NCBI GenBank assembly: GCA_028290305.1
Contig: JAQGKC010000211.1
Span: 1-19,237, forward strand
Reading direction: 5' to 3'
DNA length: 19,237 nucleotides
From: Bradyrhizobium sp.
GTDB lineage: Bacteria > Pseudomonadota > Alphaproteobacteria > Rhizobiales > Xanthobacteraceae
Within the stretch, counting starts at the first letter, position 1. Each line of letters begins with the position of its first letter. Shown here piece after piece: positions 1 to 8,031 of this stretch. The notes under the pieces were generated by a model that was not told where the DNA came from, made no database searches, and was given only the letters and a program-made list of their open reading frames with translations. The position numbers and the translations under genes were made by a program.

Positions 1-1
1 G

Positions 2-811
2 CGGCGCGCCGCCTTTCATGCCGAAGACGAATACCGCCTCAACGACCGCAAGCACTTGCGCGTCGAAGGCGATCCGCGCTCGCACCCGGTATGGCGCGAC
101 GAGACCGCGGCGCTGCTGGCGACGCAGCGCCTGATAAAGCTCGCCCATGAAACCGGCAAACGCATTCACGTGCTGCACATCTCGACCAAGGAAGAGATCG
201 AGTTGCTCAGGGATCACAAGGATGTCGCCTCCTGCGAGGCGACGCCGCATCACCTCACGCTGACCGCACCCGATTGCTACGAGCGGCTCGGCACCCGGGC
301 GCAGATGAATCCGCCGGTGCGATCGGCCGATCACCGCGACGGCATCTGGCGCGGCATCGAGCAGGGCATCATCGACGTGCTCGGCTCCGACCATGCGCCG
401 CACACGCTGGAGGAAAAGGCCAAGACTTATCCCGCGTCGCCGTCGGGCATGACCGGGGTGCAGACGCTGGTGCCGCTGATGCTCGACCACGTCAACGCCG
501 GGCGGGTGTCGCTGGCGAGATTTGTCGATCTCACCAGCGCAGGCCCGGCGCGGCTGTTCAATATCGCCTGCAAGGGCCGCATCGCTGCAGGCTATGACGC
601 GGACTTTACAGTGGTCGATCTCAAGCGCAGCGAGATCATCACCAACAAATGGGTCGCCTCCCGCGCGGGCTGGACGCCCTATGACGGCGTCCGCGTCACC
701 GGCTGGCCGGTCGGCACTTTTGTCAGAGGCCGCCGCGTAATGTGGCAGGGCGAGCTGGTTGCGCCATCGACCGGCGAGCCGGTGCGATTTTTGGAGACGC
801 TGAGGGCGTAA
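2..811 (+). CDS. pyrC: Dihydroorotase, C-terminal part (5' end outside window)
   Basis: This is the C-terminal ~269 residues of a class I dihydroorotase, the amidohydrolase that interconverts carbamoyl-aspartate and dihydroorotate in pyrimidine synthesis. The frame is open from base 2, so the gene starts upstream; the TTG at 56 lies inside the protein and is not the start. Visible signatures are HVLHIST and ATPHHLTL, which carry the metal-binding histidines, and GSDHAPHT, which carries the catalytic aspartate. The N-terminal HxH motif and the carboxylated lysine would lie before the window. The C-terminus ends normally with TAA at 809-811, and a hairpin repeat follows 13 bp later. Related cyclic amidohydrolases such as allantoinase share the fold, but the GSDHAPHTLEEK stretch favours dihydroorotase. 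Confidence 0.88.
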   Translation, partial: RRAAFHAEDEYRLNDRKHLRVEGDPRSHPVWRDETAALLATQRLIKLAHETGKRIHVLHISTKEEIELLRDHKDVASCEATPHHLTLTAPDCYERLGTRAQMNPPVRSADHRDGIWRGIEQGIIDVLGSDHAPHTLEEKAKTYPASPSGMTGVQTLVPLMLDHVNAGRVSLARFVDLTSAGPARLFNIACKGRIAAGYDADFTVVDLKRSEIITNKWVASRAGWTPYDGVRVTGWPVGTFVRGRRVMWQGELVAPSTGEPVRFLETLRA

Positions 812-824
812 TTGATTGCTTATC

Positions 825-914
825 CGTCATTGCGAGCGAAGCGAAGCAATCCAGATACCTTGAGTGAAGCGACCAAGACTAGATTGCTTCGTCGCTGCGC
901 TTCTCGCAATGACG
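825..914. repeat. Long inverted repeat (hairpin) behind pyrC
   Basis: The left arm (825-851, starting cgtcattgcgagcg) and the right arm (882-914, ending ctcgcaatgacg) are near-perfect inverted copies that would form a stem of about 26 bp around a ~30-nt loop. The purine-rich gcgaagcgaagcaatc motif is typical of dispersed intergenic palindromes in Bradyrhizobium-like genomes. It sits between the convergent ends of pyrC and the next leftward gene, where it could act as a terminator or RNA stabiliser. The apparent plus-strand reading frame running out of it is judged spurious. Confidence 0.8.
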
Positions 915-932
915 ATTTTGCCCAACGCAAAT

Positions 933-1199
933 TTACTGCTTCGCCAGCGAGATCGAAAACTCGCCGTTGCGGACGCGGACGGGGAGGCCTTCCACGAATT
1001 TCGCCACCGCGTCTTCGCCATAGGTTCCGACCAGTTCAGCGAACGCTGCGAACAGGCAGGCCTGCGCAAGGCAGTCGCCATCGACGCCATCGTGCCGCGC
1101 CTCCGCCCAGGCCTCGTTGAGATAACTGAGCGCGGCCTGTTTTTGCTCGTGATCGGGCAGCGGGTCGCGGGCGGTTGTGAAGGACACTGGATGGCTCAT
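933..1199 (-). CDS. Conserved-looking hypothetical protein, 88 aa
   Basis: I do not recognise a named family. The reading frame starts at ATG 1199 (MSHPVSFTTARDPLPDHE) and ends TAA at 933-935. A TTG start at 1253 would add 18 residues but looks less natural. The protein is short, soluble and probably mostly helical, with an acidic middle rich in Ala, Glu and Asp (LNEAWAEARHDGVDGDCLAQ) and no signal peptide or membrane segment. Codon third positions are strongly G/C, as in the neighbouring core genes. The competing plus-strand frame begins inside the inverted repeat and is less likely. It converges with pyrC and stands alone. Confidence 0.62.
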   Translation of the reverse strand: MSHPVSFTTARDPLPDHEQKQAALSYLNEAWAEARHDGVDGDCLAQACLFAAFAELVGTYGEDAVAKFVEGLPVRVRNGEFSISLAKQ

Positions 1200-1383
1200 G
1201 AAACTCAACAGGCTGTCTTGCGCGATCCAGGGCGGGCCGCGTCGAATGCGCAAGGTTTAGCATGCAGCGCGAGGCCGCCTAGACCACTTCTTTAAGAAAG
1301 GTTAACGGCGGTTTCCGCATTTATCGTGCTTTCGGGGAACCGGCAGGCCCGCTCGGACTTTGGCCCGCCGCGGACTAGCTCGG

Positions 1384-2031
1384 TCAATCGATGGGCATGT
1401 GGATATGGTCGAGGATCGCACGTTGCGTGGCGCAAACATGGCTGGCGCCAGCCTCGATGAGCTCTTGCCTGCTGCCGTAACCATAGAGCACGCCGATCGC
1501 GCCCATTCCGTTATTTTTTGCCCCAATCATGTCGTGGCTCCGGTCGCCGATCATCAGCGCCTGTGACGGGTTCACGTCCGCTCTTTCGAGGGCGTAAGCC
1601 AGAAGCTCGGTCTTGTTGACGCGTGTACCGTCCAACTCCGAACCGAAAATGCGTTCGAAGTAGCTTGTCAGGCCGAAGTGATCGATAATCCGCTCGGCAA
1701 AGATGACGGGCTTGCTGGTCGCCACAAACATGCGAGCGCGTGAGTGACTAAGCGTCGTCAGAACGTCCTTGATATCGGGATAGACGCTGTTCTCATAGAG
1801 GCCGACATCGGCGAACCGTTCGCGATAAAACGACACCGCGAGATCAGCCAGGCTCTCGCCACCCAGCATCGTTACAAAGCTGGCGCGAAGCGGCGGTCCG
1901 ATGCACCACGTCAGTTCGTCCTGTGACGGGACCGGATGATCCAGTCTTTGCAATGCATACTGAATTGAACCGGTAATCCCGGGTTTCGGGTCTGTGAGCG
2001 TGCCGTCGAGATCGAAATAAATAGCGGTCAT
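1384..2031 (-). CDS. HAD-superfamily hydrolase, phosphoglycolate phosphatase-like
   Basis: A 215-residue haloacid-dehalogenase-type phosphatase. All four HAD motifs are readable: motif I FDLDGTLTD (nucleophile Asp7, acid/base Asp9), motif II in VATSKP, motif III lysine in VNKTELL, and motif IV IGDRSHD near residues 162-167. A helical cap of about 70 residues lies between motifs I and II, as in the Gph/PGP subgroup, and the length fits that family. It removes phosphate from a small phosphorylated metabolite, probably phosphoglycolate or a similar sugar phosphate; the substrate cannot be read from the sequence. It is the last gene of a leftward cluster, 51 bp after the TIGR02301 gene. Start is ATG at 2031. 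Confidence 0.85.
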   Translation of the reverse strand: MTAIYFDLDGTLTDPKPGITGSIQYALQRLDHPVPSQDELTWCIGPPLRASFVTMLGGESLADLAVSFYRERFADVGLYENSVYPDIKDVLTTLSHSRARMFVATSKPVIFAERIIDHFGLTSYFERIFGSELDGTRVNKTELLAYALERADVNPSQALMIGDRSHDMIGAKNNGMGAIGVLYGYGSRQELIEAGASHVCATQRAILDHIHMPID

Positions 2032-2055
2032 GTCGTTGCGGTCTCTTCGGTCTTC

Positions 2056-2080
2056 AACGCCGGGTTGGTGAACCGGCGTT
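2056..2080 (+). terminator. Hairpin between TIGR02301 and HAD genes
   Basis: A perfect 8-bp stem (aacgccgg / ccggcgtt) encloses a 9-nt loop. On the plus strand it is followed by a short ttttct run, so it could be a weak terminator for plus-strand transcription. On the minus strand no U-run follows, so it probably acts as an intercistronic hairpin rather than a stop. Confidence 0.4.
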
Positions 2081-2082
2081 TT

Positions 2083-2460
2083 CTAGTTGGCGTAGCGGGC
2101 CGTCAGATCGCGCGAAATCTTCGAGCCTTCTTCTATATATCTGCGGATCGCGACTGACGCTGCCGGCGTGCAGGTCCGATAGGTCTGCTTGAACCCGTTA
2201 TAGCCGCGGTTGAAGCCCGCGATCATGCGGGCGCGGCGATCGCCCGAGGGGGTTTCGGCATCGATCAGCGCCTGCATTTCGTTGCGCCATTTGCCGCCTT
2301 CATTGGTGCCGCAAATGCCACGCAGATAATGCAGGGTGCCGAGGATTTCGGCCAACCGCTGCAGGTCGCCGTCGAACGGCGCGGCTGCATCCTGGGCCCG
2401 TGCGGGACCCAGATTGCACGCCGAGATGAAGATGAGAGTGGCCAGAAAATACTTTGACAT
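2083..2460 (-). CDS. TIGR02301-family secreted protein
   Basis: A 125-residue exported protein resembling the TIGR02301 family of uncharacterised Rhizobiales proteins. The start chosen is ATG 2460 because it opens directly into a signal sequence (MSKYFLATLIFISACN). The frame continues open to 2772, but that stretch is the shadow of the neighbouring NUDIX gene. Export could be by signal peptidase I after ARA-Q near residue 23, or as a lipoprotein at the ISAC lipobox-like site at residue 15. The mature part contains the GTLHYLRGICG segment and further cysteines in ICGTNEGG and YRTCTP that may pair. The function is unknown. It sits between the NUDIX gene (104 bp upstream) and the HAD gene on the same strand. 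Confidence 0.75.
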   Translation of the reverse strand: MSKYFLATLIFISACNLGPARAQDAAAPFDGDLQRLAEILGTLHYLRGICGTNEGGKWRNEMQALIDAETPSGDRRARMIAGFNRGYNGFKQTYRTCTPAASVAIRRYIEEGSKISRDLTARYAN

Positions 2461-2564
2461 GCAAATACTTGAATGGGTCCGGGAACCCGCGTGATATGCC
2501 TTTTCAATGCGCTGGAAGCAAGGCGCGGGGGGTTCGAGGACGTGAAACCGAGCAGTTTTGCGCG

Positions 2565-2993
2565 TCAGGCCCGGAGCAGGCGCCAGGCCGACTGGATGAC
2601 CTCCTGCAAGCCGCCCGTGACCTTGAGATCGCCAAGCGCGTCCGGTGCGAGCCATTTGAAATCGTCGAGTTCGTCGTTCAGGACCGGCTCGCCACTGATC
2701 CAGCGCGCCGCGAATGACATGATCAGATAGTGCCCGCTGCCGCCGCTGGTTCCCGGCAGCACCTCGCGCCATCCAGCGAGGCCGACGATCTCTACTTTCA
2801 ATGCGGTTTCCTCAGCGACTTCGCGATGCAGGGCGGTGTGCAGCGATTCGCCGAATTCGACGCGGCCGCCGGGCAGCGAATAAAAACCCTTGGCCGGGGA
2901 TCGCGCGCGCCGCACCAGCAGGATTTTATCGTTGCGAAAGATCGCCGCGCTGACGGCAAGCTGGGGATGCTGCGGCTGGACAGATGAAACCAC
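2565..2993 (-). CDS. NUDIX hydrolase, MutT/ADP-ribose pyrophosphatase-like
   Basis: A 142-residue NUDIX protein that would cleave a nucleoside diphosphate linked to another moiety. The NUDIX box spans about residues 43-65: Gly43, Glu49, Arg57-Glu58 and Glu61-Glu62 are present, so the metal-binding REVAEE core is intact, while the usual glycine near the box end is Ala64. The LPGGRVEFGES segment resembles ADP-ribose and MutT-type members; substrate is not decidable. The start is GTG at 2993, only 5 bp after the stop of the upstream 171-aa gene, indicating co-transcription and probable coupling. The C-terminus (VIQSAWRLLRA) looks complete. Confidence 0.87.
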   Translation of the reverse strand: MVSSVQPQHPQLAVSAAIFRNDKILLVRRARSPAKGFYSLPGGRVEFGESLHTALHREVAEETALKVEIVGLAGWREVLPGTSGGSGHYLIMSFAARWISGEPVLNDELDDFKWLAPDALGDLKVTGGLQEVIQSAWRLLRA

Positions 2994-2998
2994 GGCGG

Positions 2999-3514
2999 TC
3001 AGTGGCTCTTCATGATGGTTTCGATGTCGGCCTCTGCGCCGCCATTGATGATGCCGCCGGCCAGTGCGACGAGCGGCTTGACCCAGCCGGTGGCTTGTTC
3101 CGCCAGCGTGGCGCGGGTCTTGTCCTGGCTCGCCTCGAGCATCGCTGCGCTGACCGCGGTGAGAATCGCGGTCATTGCGCTGGTGATGTTGTCGAATTCG
3201 GCACGAATGTCGGCGTCTGCGGAATCATAGGCCGCGATCGCGAGGTCGCGCCCCCTGAAATTGGACGCGATGAAATGCTCGCGATAGGACATCGGGTTCC
3301 ATCCCAGGAAATCCTCCGCGCATTCCGGCATATCCGGAATCATCTCCAGCAGCATGATGGCTTCGTTGAAGTGATTCAGATAATCGGTGGCAAGGCCGGT
3401 GCGGGGATTGATGTTGGCGGCCCGCAATTGCGCGGCCCACGCCTCTTCATCAGGGCTTGGCAGGCGCGGCATCTGGCGGTCGGATTGTGCGGGTTTGGAA
3501 GCCGTTGATGTCAT
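2999..3514 (-). CDS. Hypothetical protein, 171 aa
   Basis: No named family is recognised. The protein is soluble and acidic, with no signal peptide. Residues 1-30 are polar and probably disordered (MTSTASKPAQSDRQMPRLPS); the rest is helical, including MSYREHF and DITSAMTAIL-like segments, and a hydrophobic Gly/Ala-rich stretch VKPLVALAGGIINGG near the C-terminus. It starts at ATG 3514, 62 bp from the divergent SRAP gene, so the two share an intergenic promoter region. It is the first gene of a leftward run, 5 bp ahead of the NUDIX gene. GC-rich third positions and close operonic packing argue that it is real. Confidence 0.75.
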   Translation of the reverse strand: MTSTASKPAQSDRQMPRLPSPDEEAWAAQLRAANINPRTGLATDYLNHFNEAIMLLEMIPDMPECAEDFLGWNPMSYREHFIASNFRGRDLAIAAYDSADADIRAEFDNITSAMTAILTAVSAAMLEASQDKTRATLAEQATGWVKPLVALAGGIINGGAEADIETIMKSH

Positions 3515-3576
3515 CTGCCGCAGTGTTGACGGTTGGGGTTAAAAGGTGCTGAACGGATGCCTATTTGGACGACAGA

Positions 3577-4340
3577 ATGTGCGGACGCTTCGTAATCACC
3601 TCGCCGCCCGAGGCCCTGCGGCAGATATTCGGCTATTCTGAGCAGCCCAATTTCCCGTCGCGGCATAATATTGCGCCGACCCAGCCGATACCAGTGGTCA
3701 TTGTCGAAAACGGCATCAGGCATTTCCAGCTGATGCGCTGGGGGCTGCTGCCTGCCTGGGTCAAGGATCCCCGCAAATTCACATTGCTGATCAATGCGCG
3801 CGCTGAAACGGTGCTGGAAAACCGGCCTTCAAGAACGCCATCAAGCGGCGGCGCTGCCTGATCCCCACGGATGGCTATTATGAATGGCAGGTCTCTGAAA
3901 ATCGCAAACGGCCTTATTTCATCCATCGCCGCGACGGAGGCCCGATCGGCTTGGCGGGGCTGGCGGAAACCTGGATCGGCCCAAACGGCGAAGAACTCGA
4001 TACCGTGGCGATCGTCACCGCACCGGCGAGCGCCGACCTCGCACTGCTGCATCACCGGGTGCCCGTGACGATTGCGCCTGACGATTTCGATCGCTGGCTC
4101 GATTGCCGCACTCACGATGCGGAGGCGGCGATGCTGCTGCTGACGGCGCCCGATGAAGGCGAGTTCGTCTGGCACGAGGTCTCAACGCGGGTCAACCGCG
4201 TTGCCAATGACGACGCGCAACTGATCCTGCCGATCACGCCGGAGCAGATGGCGGCCGAAGAGCCAAAGCCGGCAAACAAGGCCGCGCCGCGCAAGGCGGT
4301 GCCGGTGGCATCTGATGACGGGCAGGGAAGTTTGTTCTGA
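3577..4340 (+). pseudogene. SRAP/YedK (HMCES-like) abasic-site crosslinking protein, one frameshift
   Basis: The gene encodes an SRAP-domain protein, which covalently captures abasic sites in single-stranded DNA through its N-terminal cysteine. The true start is ATG 3577, because it places Cys2 (MCGRF) at the mature N-terminus; the TTG at 3565 is a spurious extension. All expected catalytic residues are visible: Cys2, Asn73 in INARAET, Glu in GYYEW, and His in LHHRVPV. However, they lie in two frames. After GTGCTGGAA the frame is lost at a run of four A (3818-3821); adding one base gives KPAFKNAIKRRRCL, continuing cleanly to the end (DGQGSLF). As written, translation stops at 3859-3861 with ~94 residues. 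Either a one-base deletion has killed the gene or the run is misread. Confidence 0.85.
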
Positions 4341-4350
4341 TAATCCTATC

Positions 4351-4446
4351 GTTCGTCATGCCCGGCCTTGTGCCGGGCATCCACGTCTTCCTTTTTTGAG
4401 AGCCTGTAAAGACGTGGATGGCCGGGACAAGCCCGGCCATGACGAA
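4351..4446. repeat. Long inverted repeat between convergent SRAP and NUDIX genes
   Basis: The left arm (4351 to about 4389, gttcgtcatgcccggcc...) and right arm (about 4408-4446, ...cccggccatgacgaac) form a near-perfect stem of some 38 bp around an ~18-nt loop. The cgtcatg-gccggg-ccacg pattern is a dispersed palindrome typical of Bradyrhizobium-like chromosomes. Lying exactly between two convergent genes, it probably ends transcription from both sides. Confidence 0.82.
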
Positions 4447-4468
4447 CTTGCAAAAAAAAATGTGTATT

Positions 4469-5050
4469 CTACCGAAAAATATTCAGCGCGGCGTACTGCA
4501 GCAGCATGATGGTCTTGGCATCGGCAATGCGGCCATCGGCGATCATCGCAAGCGCCTGATCGATCGGCAATTCCAGCACCTCGATGTCCTCGCCCTCGGA
4601 GGCGAGGCCGCCGCCGCTTCCAATCCGCATCGAAGGTTCATATTCCGCGACAAAGAAGTGCAGCTTTTCGGTGACCGCACCGGGGCTCATGAAGGCTTCG
4701 AATATTTTCCTGATCTCGCCGAGCCGATAGCCGGTTTCCTCTTCCGCCTCGGCGCGAATCCGGACTTCCGGCGATTCGTTGTCCAGCAAACCGGCCGCGG
4801 CCTCGATCAGCAGATCGTCGTAGCCGTTGACATAGGCCGGATAGCGGAATTGCCGCACCAGCACCACGGTGCCCTGCGCCAGATTGTAGGGCAGTAGCGT
4901 CGCGCCGTTGCCGCGGTCGTAGGTCTCGCGGTGCTGCGTCTGCCACTCGCCGTTGGCGCGCCGCCACTCGAAAGTGGTGGTTTTCAGCACGTAATGATTA
5001 TCGGAGAGCACGCGGACATTCCGGACTCGGATGCGATCGGCGACAGTCAT
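4469..5050 (-). CDS. nudK: NUDIX hydrolase, NudK/GDP-mannose pyrophosphatase-like
   Basis: A 193-residue NUDIX enzyme matching NudK in length and layout: an N-terminal beta domain with VRQFRYPAYVNGY, then the NUDIX box at about 87-109 (AGLLDNESPEVRIRAEAEEETGY is its extent), then a C-terminal domain. Family enzymes hydrolyse GDP-mannose, ADP-ribose and related sugar nucleotides as dimers. Gly87, Glu101, Glu104, Glu105 and Gly107 are in place. Ser93 stands where the first box glutamate usually is, with Glu92 beside it, and Ala100 replaces the usual basic residue, both tolerated in this subfamily. Start ATG 5050 is 21 bp after the GNAT stop; it is the last gene of the leftward operon. Confidence 0.8.
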   Translation of the reverse strand: MTVADRIRVRNVRVLSDNHYVLKTTTFEWRRANGEWQTQHRETYDRGNGATLLPYNLAQGTVVLVRQFRYPAYVNGYDDLLIEAAAGLLDNESPEVRIRAEAEEETGYRLGEIRKIFEAFMSPGAVTEKLHFFVAEYEPSMRIGSGGGLASEGEDIEVLELPIDQALAMIADGRIADAKTIMLLQYAALNIFR

Positions 5051-5071
5051 GTCATGCCTGCTGATTTTCGA

Positions 5072-5527
5072 CTACGGGGTCGGCTCGCGGCCGTCGAGCC
5101 ATTTTGCAAAGATCACGCGTTCCTGATCGTAGTAGCCAAGTGACTCGTAGAAGGCATGCACCTGGGCGTTGTCTCCCCGGACCATGAGCTGAAGCTTCTG
5201 AATGCTGCGGGCACGGAGCCAGTTTTCTGCGGCGGTCATAATGGCGCGACCATAGCCTCTATGACGATGATCGGGATCGACAGTGACGTAATAGACCCAG
5301 CCACGATGGCCGTCGTGGCCAACTAAAACCGACGCGACGAGGACACCGTCATTCCGGCCCAGCAACACCGTTGCGTTGGCTTCCCTGCGCGCCAGCGCGA
5401 TATCCCCGGCTGGGTCGTTCCATGCGCGCGTTGAGCCGCAACGTTGCCAAAGCGCAATCACCTCGGCGATATCGCTGTCTTCAATTGCCGTGATGGTCAG
5501 CGTGTGACGGGCTGTTGGAGTGTTCAC
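5072..5527 (-). CDS. ypeA: GNAT N-acetyltransferase, YpeA-like
   Basis: A 151-residue single-domain GNAT acetyltransferase. It resembles E. coli YpeA along its length: VIALWQRCGSTRAWNDP near residues 23-39, the conserved GHDGHRGWVYYVTVDP strand, the acetyl-CoA pyrophosphate-binding loop RHRGYGRAI, and FYESLGY near the C-terminus. It transfers an acetyl group from acetyl-CoA to an unknown amine. The GTG start at 5527 overlaps the TGA of the upstream dehydrogenase in a GTGA junction, so the two are almost certainly translationally coupled. The stop is 21 bp before the NUDIX gene. Confidence 0.85.
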   Translation of the reverse strand: MNTPTARHTLTITAIEDSDIAEVIALWQRCGSTRAWNDPAGDIALARREANATVLLGRNDGVLVASVLVGHDGHRGWVYYVTVDPDHRHRGYGRAIMTAAENWLRARSIQKLQLMVRGDNAQVHAFYESLGYYDQERVIFAKWLDGREPTP

Positions 5528-6951
5528 AGCACCTTGCCCGGATTCATGATGCCGAGCGGGTCGAGCATCGCCTTGATGCCGCGCATCAGTTCGATCGCGA
5601 CCTTGTCCTTTACATCAGGGAGTTCGTCGCGCTTGAGCACGCCGATGCCGTGCTCGGCGGAAATCGATCCGCCCATCCGCAGCACGATGGCGAATACGAC
5701 GGCGTTGACCTCATGCCATCGGCTTAGAAAATCGGCGGCGTCTGCGCCAACGGGCTGGCTGATATTGTAATGGATATTGCCGTCGCCGAGATGGCCGAAC
5801 GGCACCGGCCGCGCGCCCGGCATCAGTTTCACCACGGCGGCATTGGCTTCCGCGATGAAATCGGGCACCGCGGCGACCGGCACCGAAATATCGTGCTTGA
5901 TCGAGCCGCCCTCGGGCTTCTGCGCCGCCGACATTTCGTCGCGCAGCTTCCAGAACGCCTGGCGCTGGCTGAGGCTGGAGGCCATCACCGCGTCGTCGAC
6001 GATGCCCTCCTCCATGCCGCGCGCCAGAATGGCTTCCAGAGTGTGGCGGGCGTCCTCGCGCGAGGACGACAGCTCCATCAGCACATACCAGGGGTGCTGG
6101 CTGGCCATGGGATTGCGGATATCGATGCCGTGACGGACGCTGAAATCGACGGCGATATCGGCCAGCAGTTCGAAACTGGTGAGAGTGCCCGCGGCCTCGC
6201 TCTGCGCGATCGACAGCAGCTTCAGCGCTTCCGCGGGTGACTTCAGTCCGACAAAGGCGGTTTCCACCGCGCGCGGCTTTGGAAACAGTTTCAGGGTCGC
6301 CGCGGTGATGATGCCCAGCGTGCCTTCGGCGCCGATGAACAGGTTGCGCAAATCGTAACCGGTGTTGTCCTTCTTCAGCTTCGACAATCCATTGAGGACA
6401 CGACCGTCGGCCAGCATCACTTCCAGTCCCAGCGCCATCTCGCGCGCCACGCCATAGGCCAACGCTGCGGTGCCGCCGGCATTGGTGGAGAGATTGCCGC
6501 CGATGGTACAGCTTCCTTCCGCGCCGAGCGACAGCGGGAACAGCCGGTCGACCTCGGAGGCTTTCTGCTGCGCGATCTGCAGCACCACGCCGGCCTCGCA
6601 GGTCATGGTGTTGGATGCGGTGTCGATGTCGCGGATCTTGTCCATCCGCCGCATCGAAATCACCACCTCGCCATTGTGAGGGGTCTGCCCGCCGACCAGA
6701 CCGGTGTTGCCGCCCTGCGGCACCAGCGCAATCCTGTGTTCGGTGGCTAATTTGCAGATGGCGGAGACTTCCGCTGTCGAGCCGGGCCGTAAAACCAGCG
6801 GAGAGCGCCCGTGATACAGGTCGCGCTCTTCGGTGACATAGGGCGCGATGTCAGTCGCATCGGTCACCGCATATTTGTCGCCGACGATCTTGCGGAAACG
6901 CTCGATCAGTTCGGGCGAGAGCGGCGGCACTGATGGTTGAACGATATTCAT
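5524..6951 (-). CDS. FAD-binding 2-hydroxyacid dehydrogenase (GlcD / D-2-hydroxyglutarate dehydrogenase type)
   Basis: A full-length (475 aa) VAO-type flavoprotein with an N-terminal FAD_binding_4 domain (about residues 40-220) and a C-terminal FAD-oxidase_C substrate domain. The flavin-binding stretch VPQGGNTGLVGGQ, the GGNLSTNAGG loop and LGIITAATLKLFP are visible. FGHLGDGNIHYNI carries the histidines that bind metal and substrate in D-2-hydroxyacid dehydrogenases, and AEHGIGVLKR is the C-terminal signature, ending in LDPLGIMNPGKVL. It oxidises a D-2-hydroxyacid (2-hydroxyglutarate, lactate or glycolate) to the 2-oxoacid, passing electrons to a carrier; the exact substrate is not clear. Start ATG 6951 lies 19 bp after the tsaC-type gene, and its stop overlaps the GNAT start. 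Confidence 0.9.
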   Translation of the reverse strand: MNIVQPSVPPLSPELIERFRKIVGDKYAVTDATDIAPYVTEERDLYHGRSPLVLRPGSTAEVSAICKLATEHRIALVPQGGNTGLVGGQTPHNGEVVISMRRMDKIRDIDTASNTMTCEAGVVLQIAQQKASEVDRLFPLSLGAEGSCTIGGNLSTNAGGTAALAYGVAREMALGLEVMLADGRVLNGLSKLKKDNTGYDLRNLFIGAEGTLGIITAATLKLFPKPRAVETAFVGLKSPAEALKLLSIAQSEAAGTLTSFELLADIAVDFSVRHGIDIRNPMASQHPWYVLMELSSSREDARHTLEAILARGMEEGIVDDAVMASSLSQRQAFWKLRDEMSAAQKPEGGSIKHDISVPVAAVPDFIAEANAAVVKLMPGARPVPFGHLGDGNIHYNISQPVGADAADFLSRWHEVNAVVFAIVLRMGGSISAEHGIGVLKRDELPDVKDKVAIELMRGIKAMLDPLGIMNPGKVL

Positions 6952-6970
6952 CTTGGTCTCTTACCCCTGT

Positions 6971-7975
6971 TCATTCCCGTCCCATGGCGGCGCGGCGCAG
7001 CCGGTCATTGATGGCTTCGCCGAGCCCGTGATGCGGCACCGGCATGACCGCGATCGCCCGCGCGCCCTTGGTGTCGAGCACACGAAGATAACCGAAAAGA
7101 TTGGCGGCGGCCTCATTGAGATCGCCGTGCGCGGACAAATTCATCACGCTTGTTGCGGCGTCCACTCCTGGCACCGTTACGGGACCGAACGCCAGCAGCG
7201 CCTCGCCGGCCTCAACCCTGCCGGCATTGAGCCGCACTGGGGTGCGCGGCGCGTAATGCGACGCCAGCATGCCCGGCGCCAGAGGCTGGCCTGTATCGTT
7301 GCCGGCATCGTCAGGCGGCTGAACCAAAGCGCGGCCGAGCGCGCGCTCGATCTGGTCGCGCGGTAGCCCGCCGGGGCGCAGCAGCATCGGTATGTCGAAG
7401 CATCCGACAATGGTGGATTCGACGCCGACCGGGACCGCACCGCCATCGACGATCAGATCGATGCGCCCCGCGAGGTCGCTTCGTACATGGGCCGCGGTCG
7501 TCGGCGAAACATGGCCCGACAAATTCGCCGATGGCGCCACCACCGGACCGCCAAACGCGCGTAAAATCTCGCGCGCCAAGGGATGCGCCGGCACCCGGAT
7601 CGCGATGGTATCGAGCCCGGCGGTGGCAAGATCGGCCACCGCACAGTCATCTGTTTTAGGCAGCACCAGCGTCAGCGGCCCCGGCCAGAACGCCTCGGCA
7701 AGCGCTGTTGCCTGCGCATCGAAGCGCGCGATCCGCCGGGCAGCCTCGAGATCGCCGATATGGGCGATCAGCGGATTGAAGGAAGGCCGGCCCTTGGCCT
7801 GATAGAGCCGCGCGATCGCCGCCGGGTTGGTGGCATCGGCCCCAAGGCCATAAACGGTCTCGGTCGGGAACCCGACCAGCCCGCCCGCCACCAGGCAGCG
7901 CGCCGCCGCGGCCACGGCGGCCTCGCCGGCGGGCAGAATCTGTGTTGTCAGGCCCACATTCACGGGGATTGGCAT
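6971..7975 (-). CDS. sua5: L-threonylcarbamoyladenylate synthase, Sua5 type
   Basis: A 334-residue enzyme that makes threonylcarbamoyl-AMP from threonine, bicarbonate and ATP for the t6A37 modification of ANN-decoding tRNAs. The YrdC domain (about residues 12-200) shows GFPTETVYGLGADA, KGRPSFNPLIAH, FWPGPLTLVLP, VAPSANLSGHVSPT and VGVESTIVG, all characteristic. The longer Sua5 form is indicated by the linker and C-terminal domain after ~210, including PGMLASHYAPRTP. ATG 7975 is chosen because it opens directly into the conserved part; an upstream TTG at 8059 would run back through the tRNA gene and is implausible. It leads the operon with the dehydrogenase, GNAT and NUDIX genes and is divergent from tRNA-Pro. 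Confidence 0.92.
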   Translation of the reverse strand: MPIPVNVGLTTQILPAGEAAVAAAARCLVAGGLVGFPTETVYGLGADATNPAAIARLYQAKGRPSFNPLIAHIGDLEAARRIARFDAQATALAEAFWPGPLTLVLPKTDDCAVADLATAGLDTIAIRVPAHPLAREILRAFGGPVVAPSANLSGHVSPTTAAHVRSDLAGRIDLIVDGGAVPVGVESTIVGCFDIPMLLRPGGLPRDQIERALGRALVQPPDDAGNDTGQPLAPGMLASHYAPRTPVRLNAGRVEAGEALLAFGPVTVPGVDAATSVMNLSAHGDLNEAAANLFGYLRVLDTKGARAIAVMPVPHHGLGEAINDRLRRAAMGRE

Positions 7976-8031
7976 CCTCAATTCGGGTTCTTGCGGTGTG
8001 CGAAACCCAAGGCTATAAGCCGCGTTCTTGT

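Noticed and set aside
864..1295. 143-aa plus-strand open frame
   Set aside because: It begins inside the 825-914 inverted repeat and is antisense to the better 88-aa minus-strand frame, which has core-like codon use.
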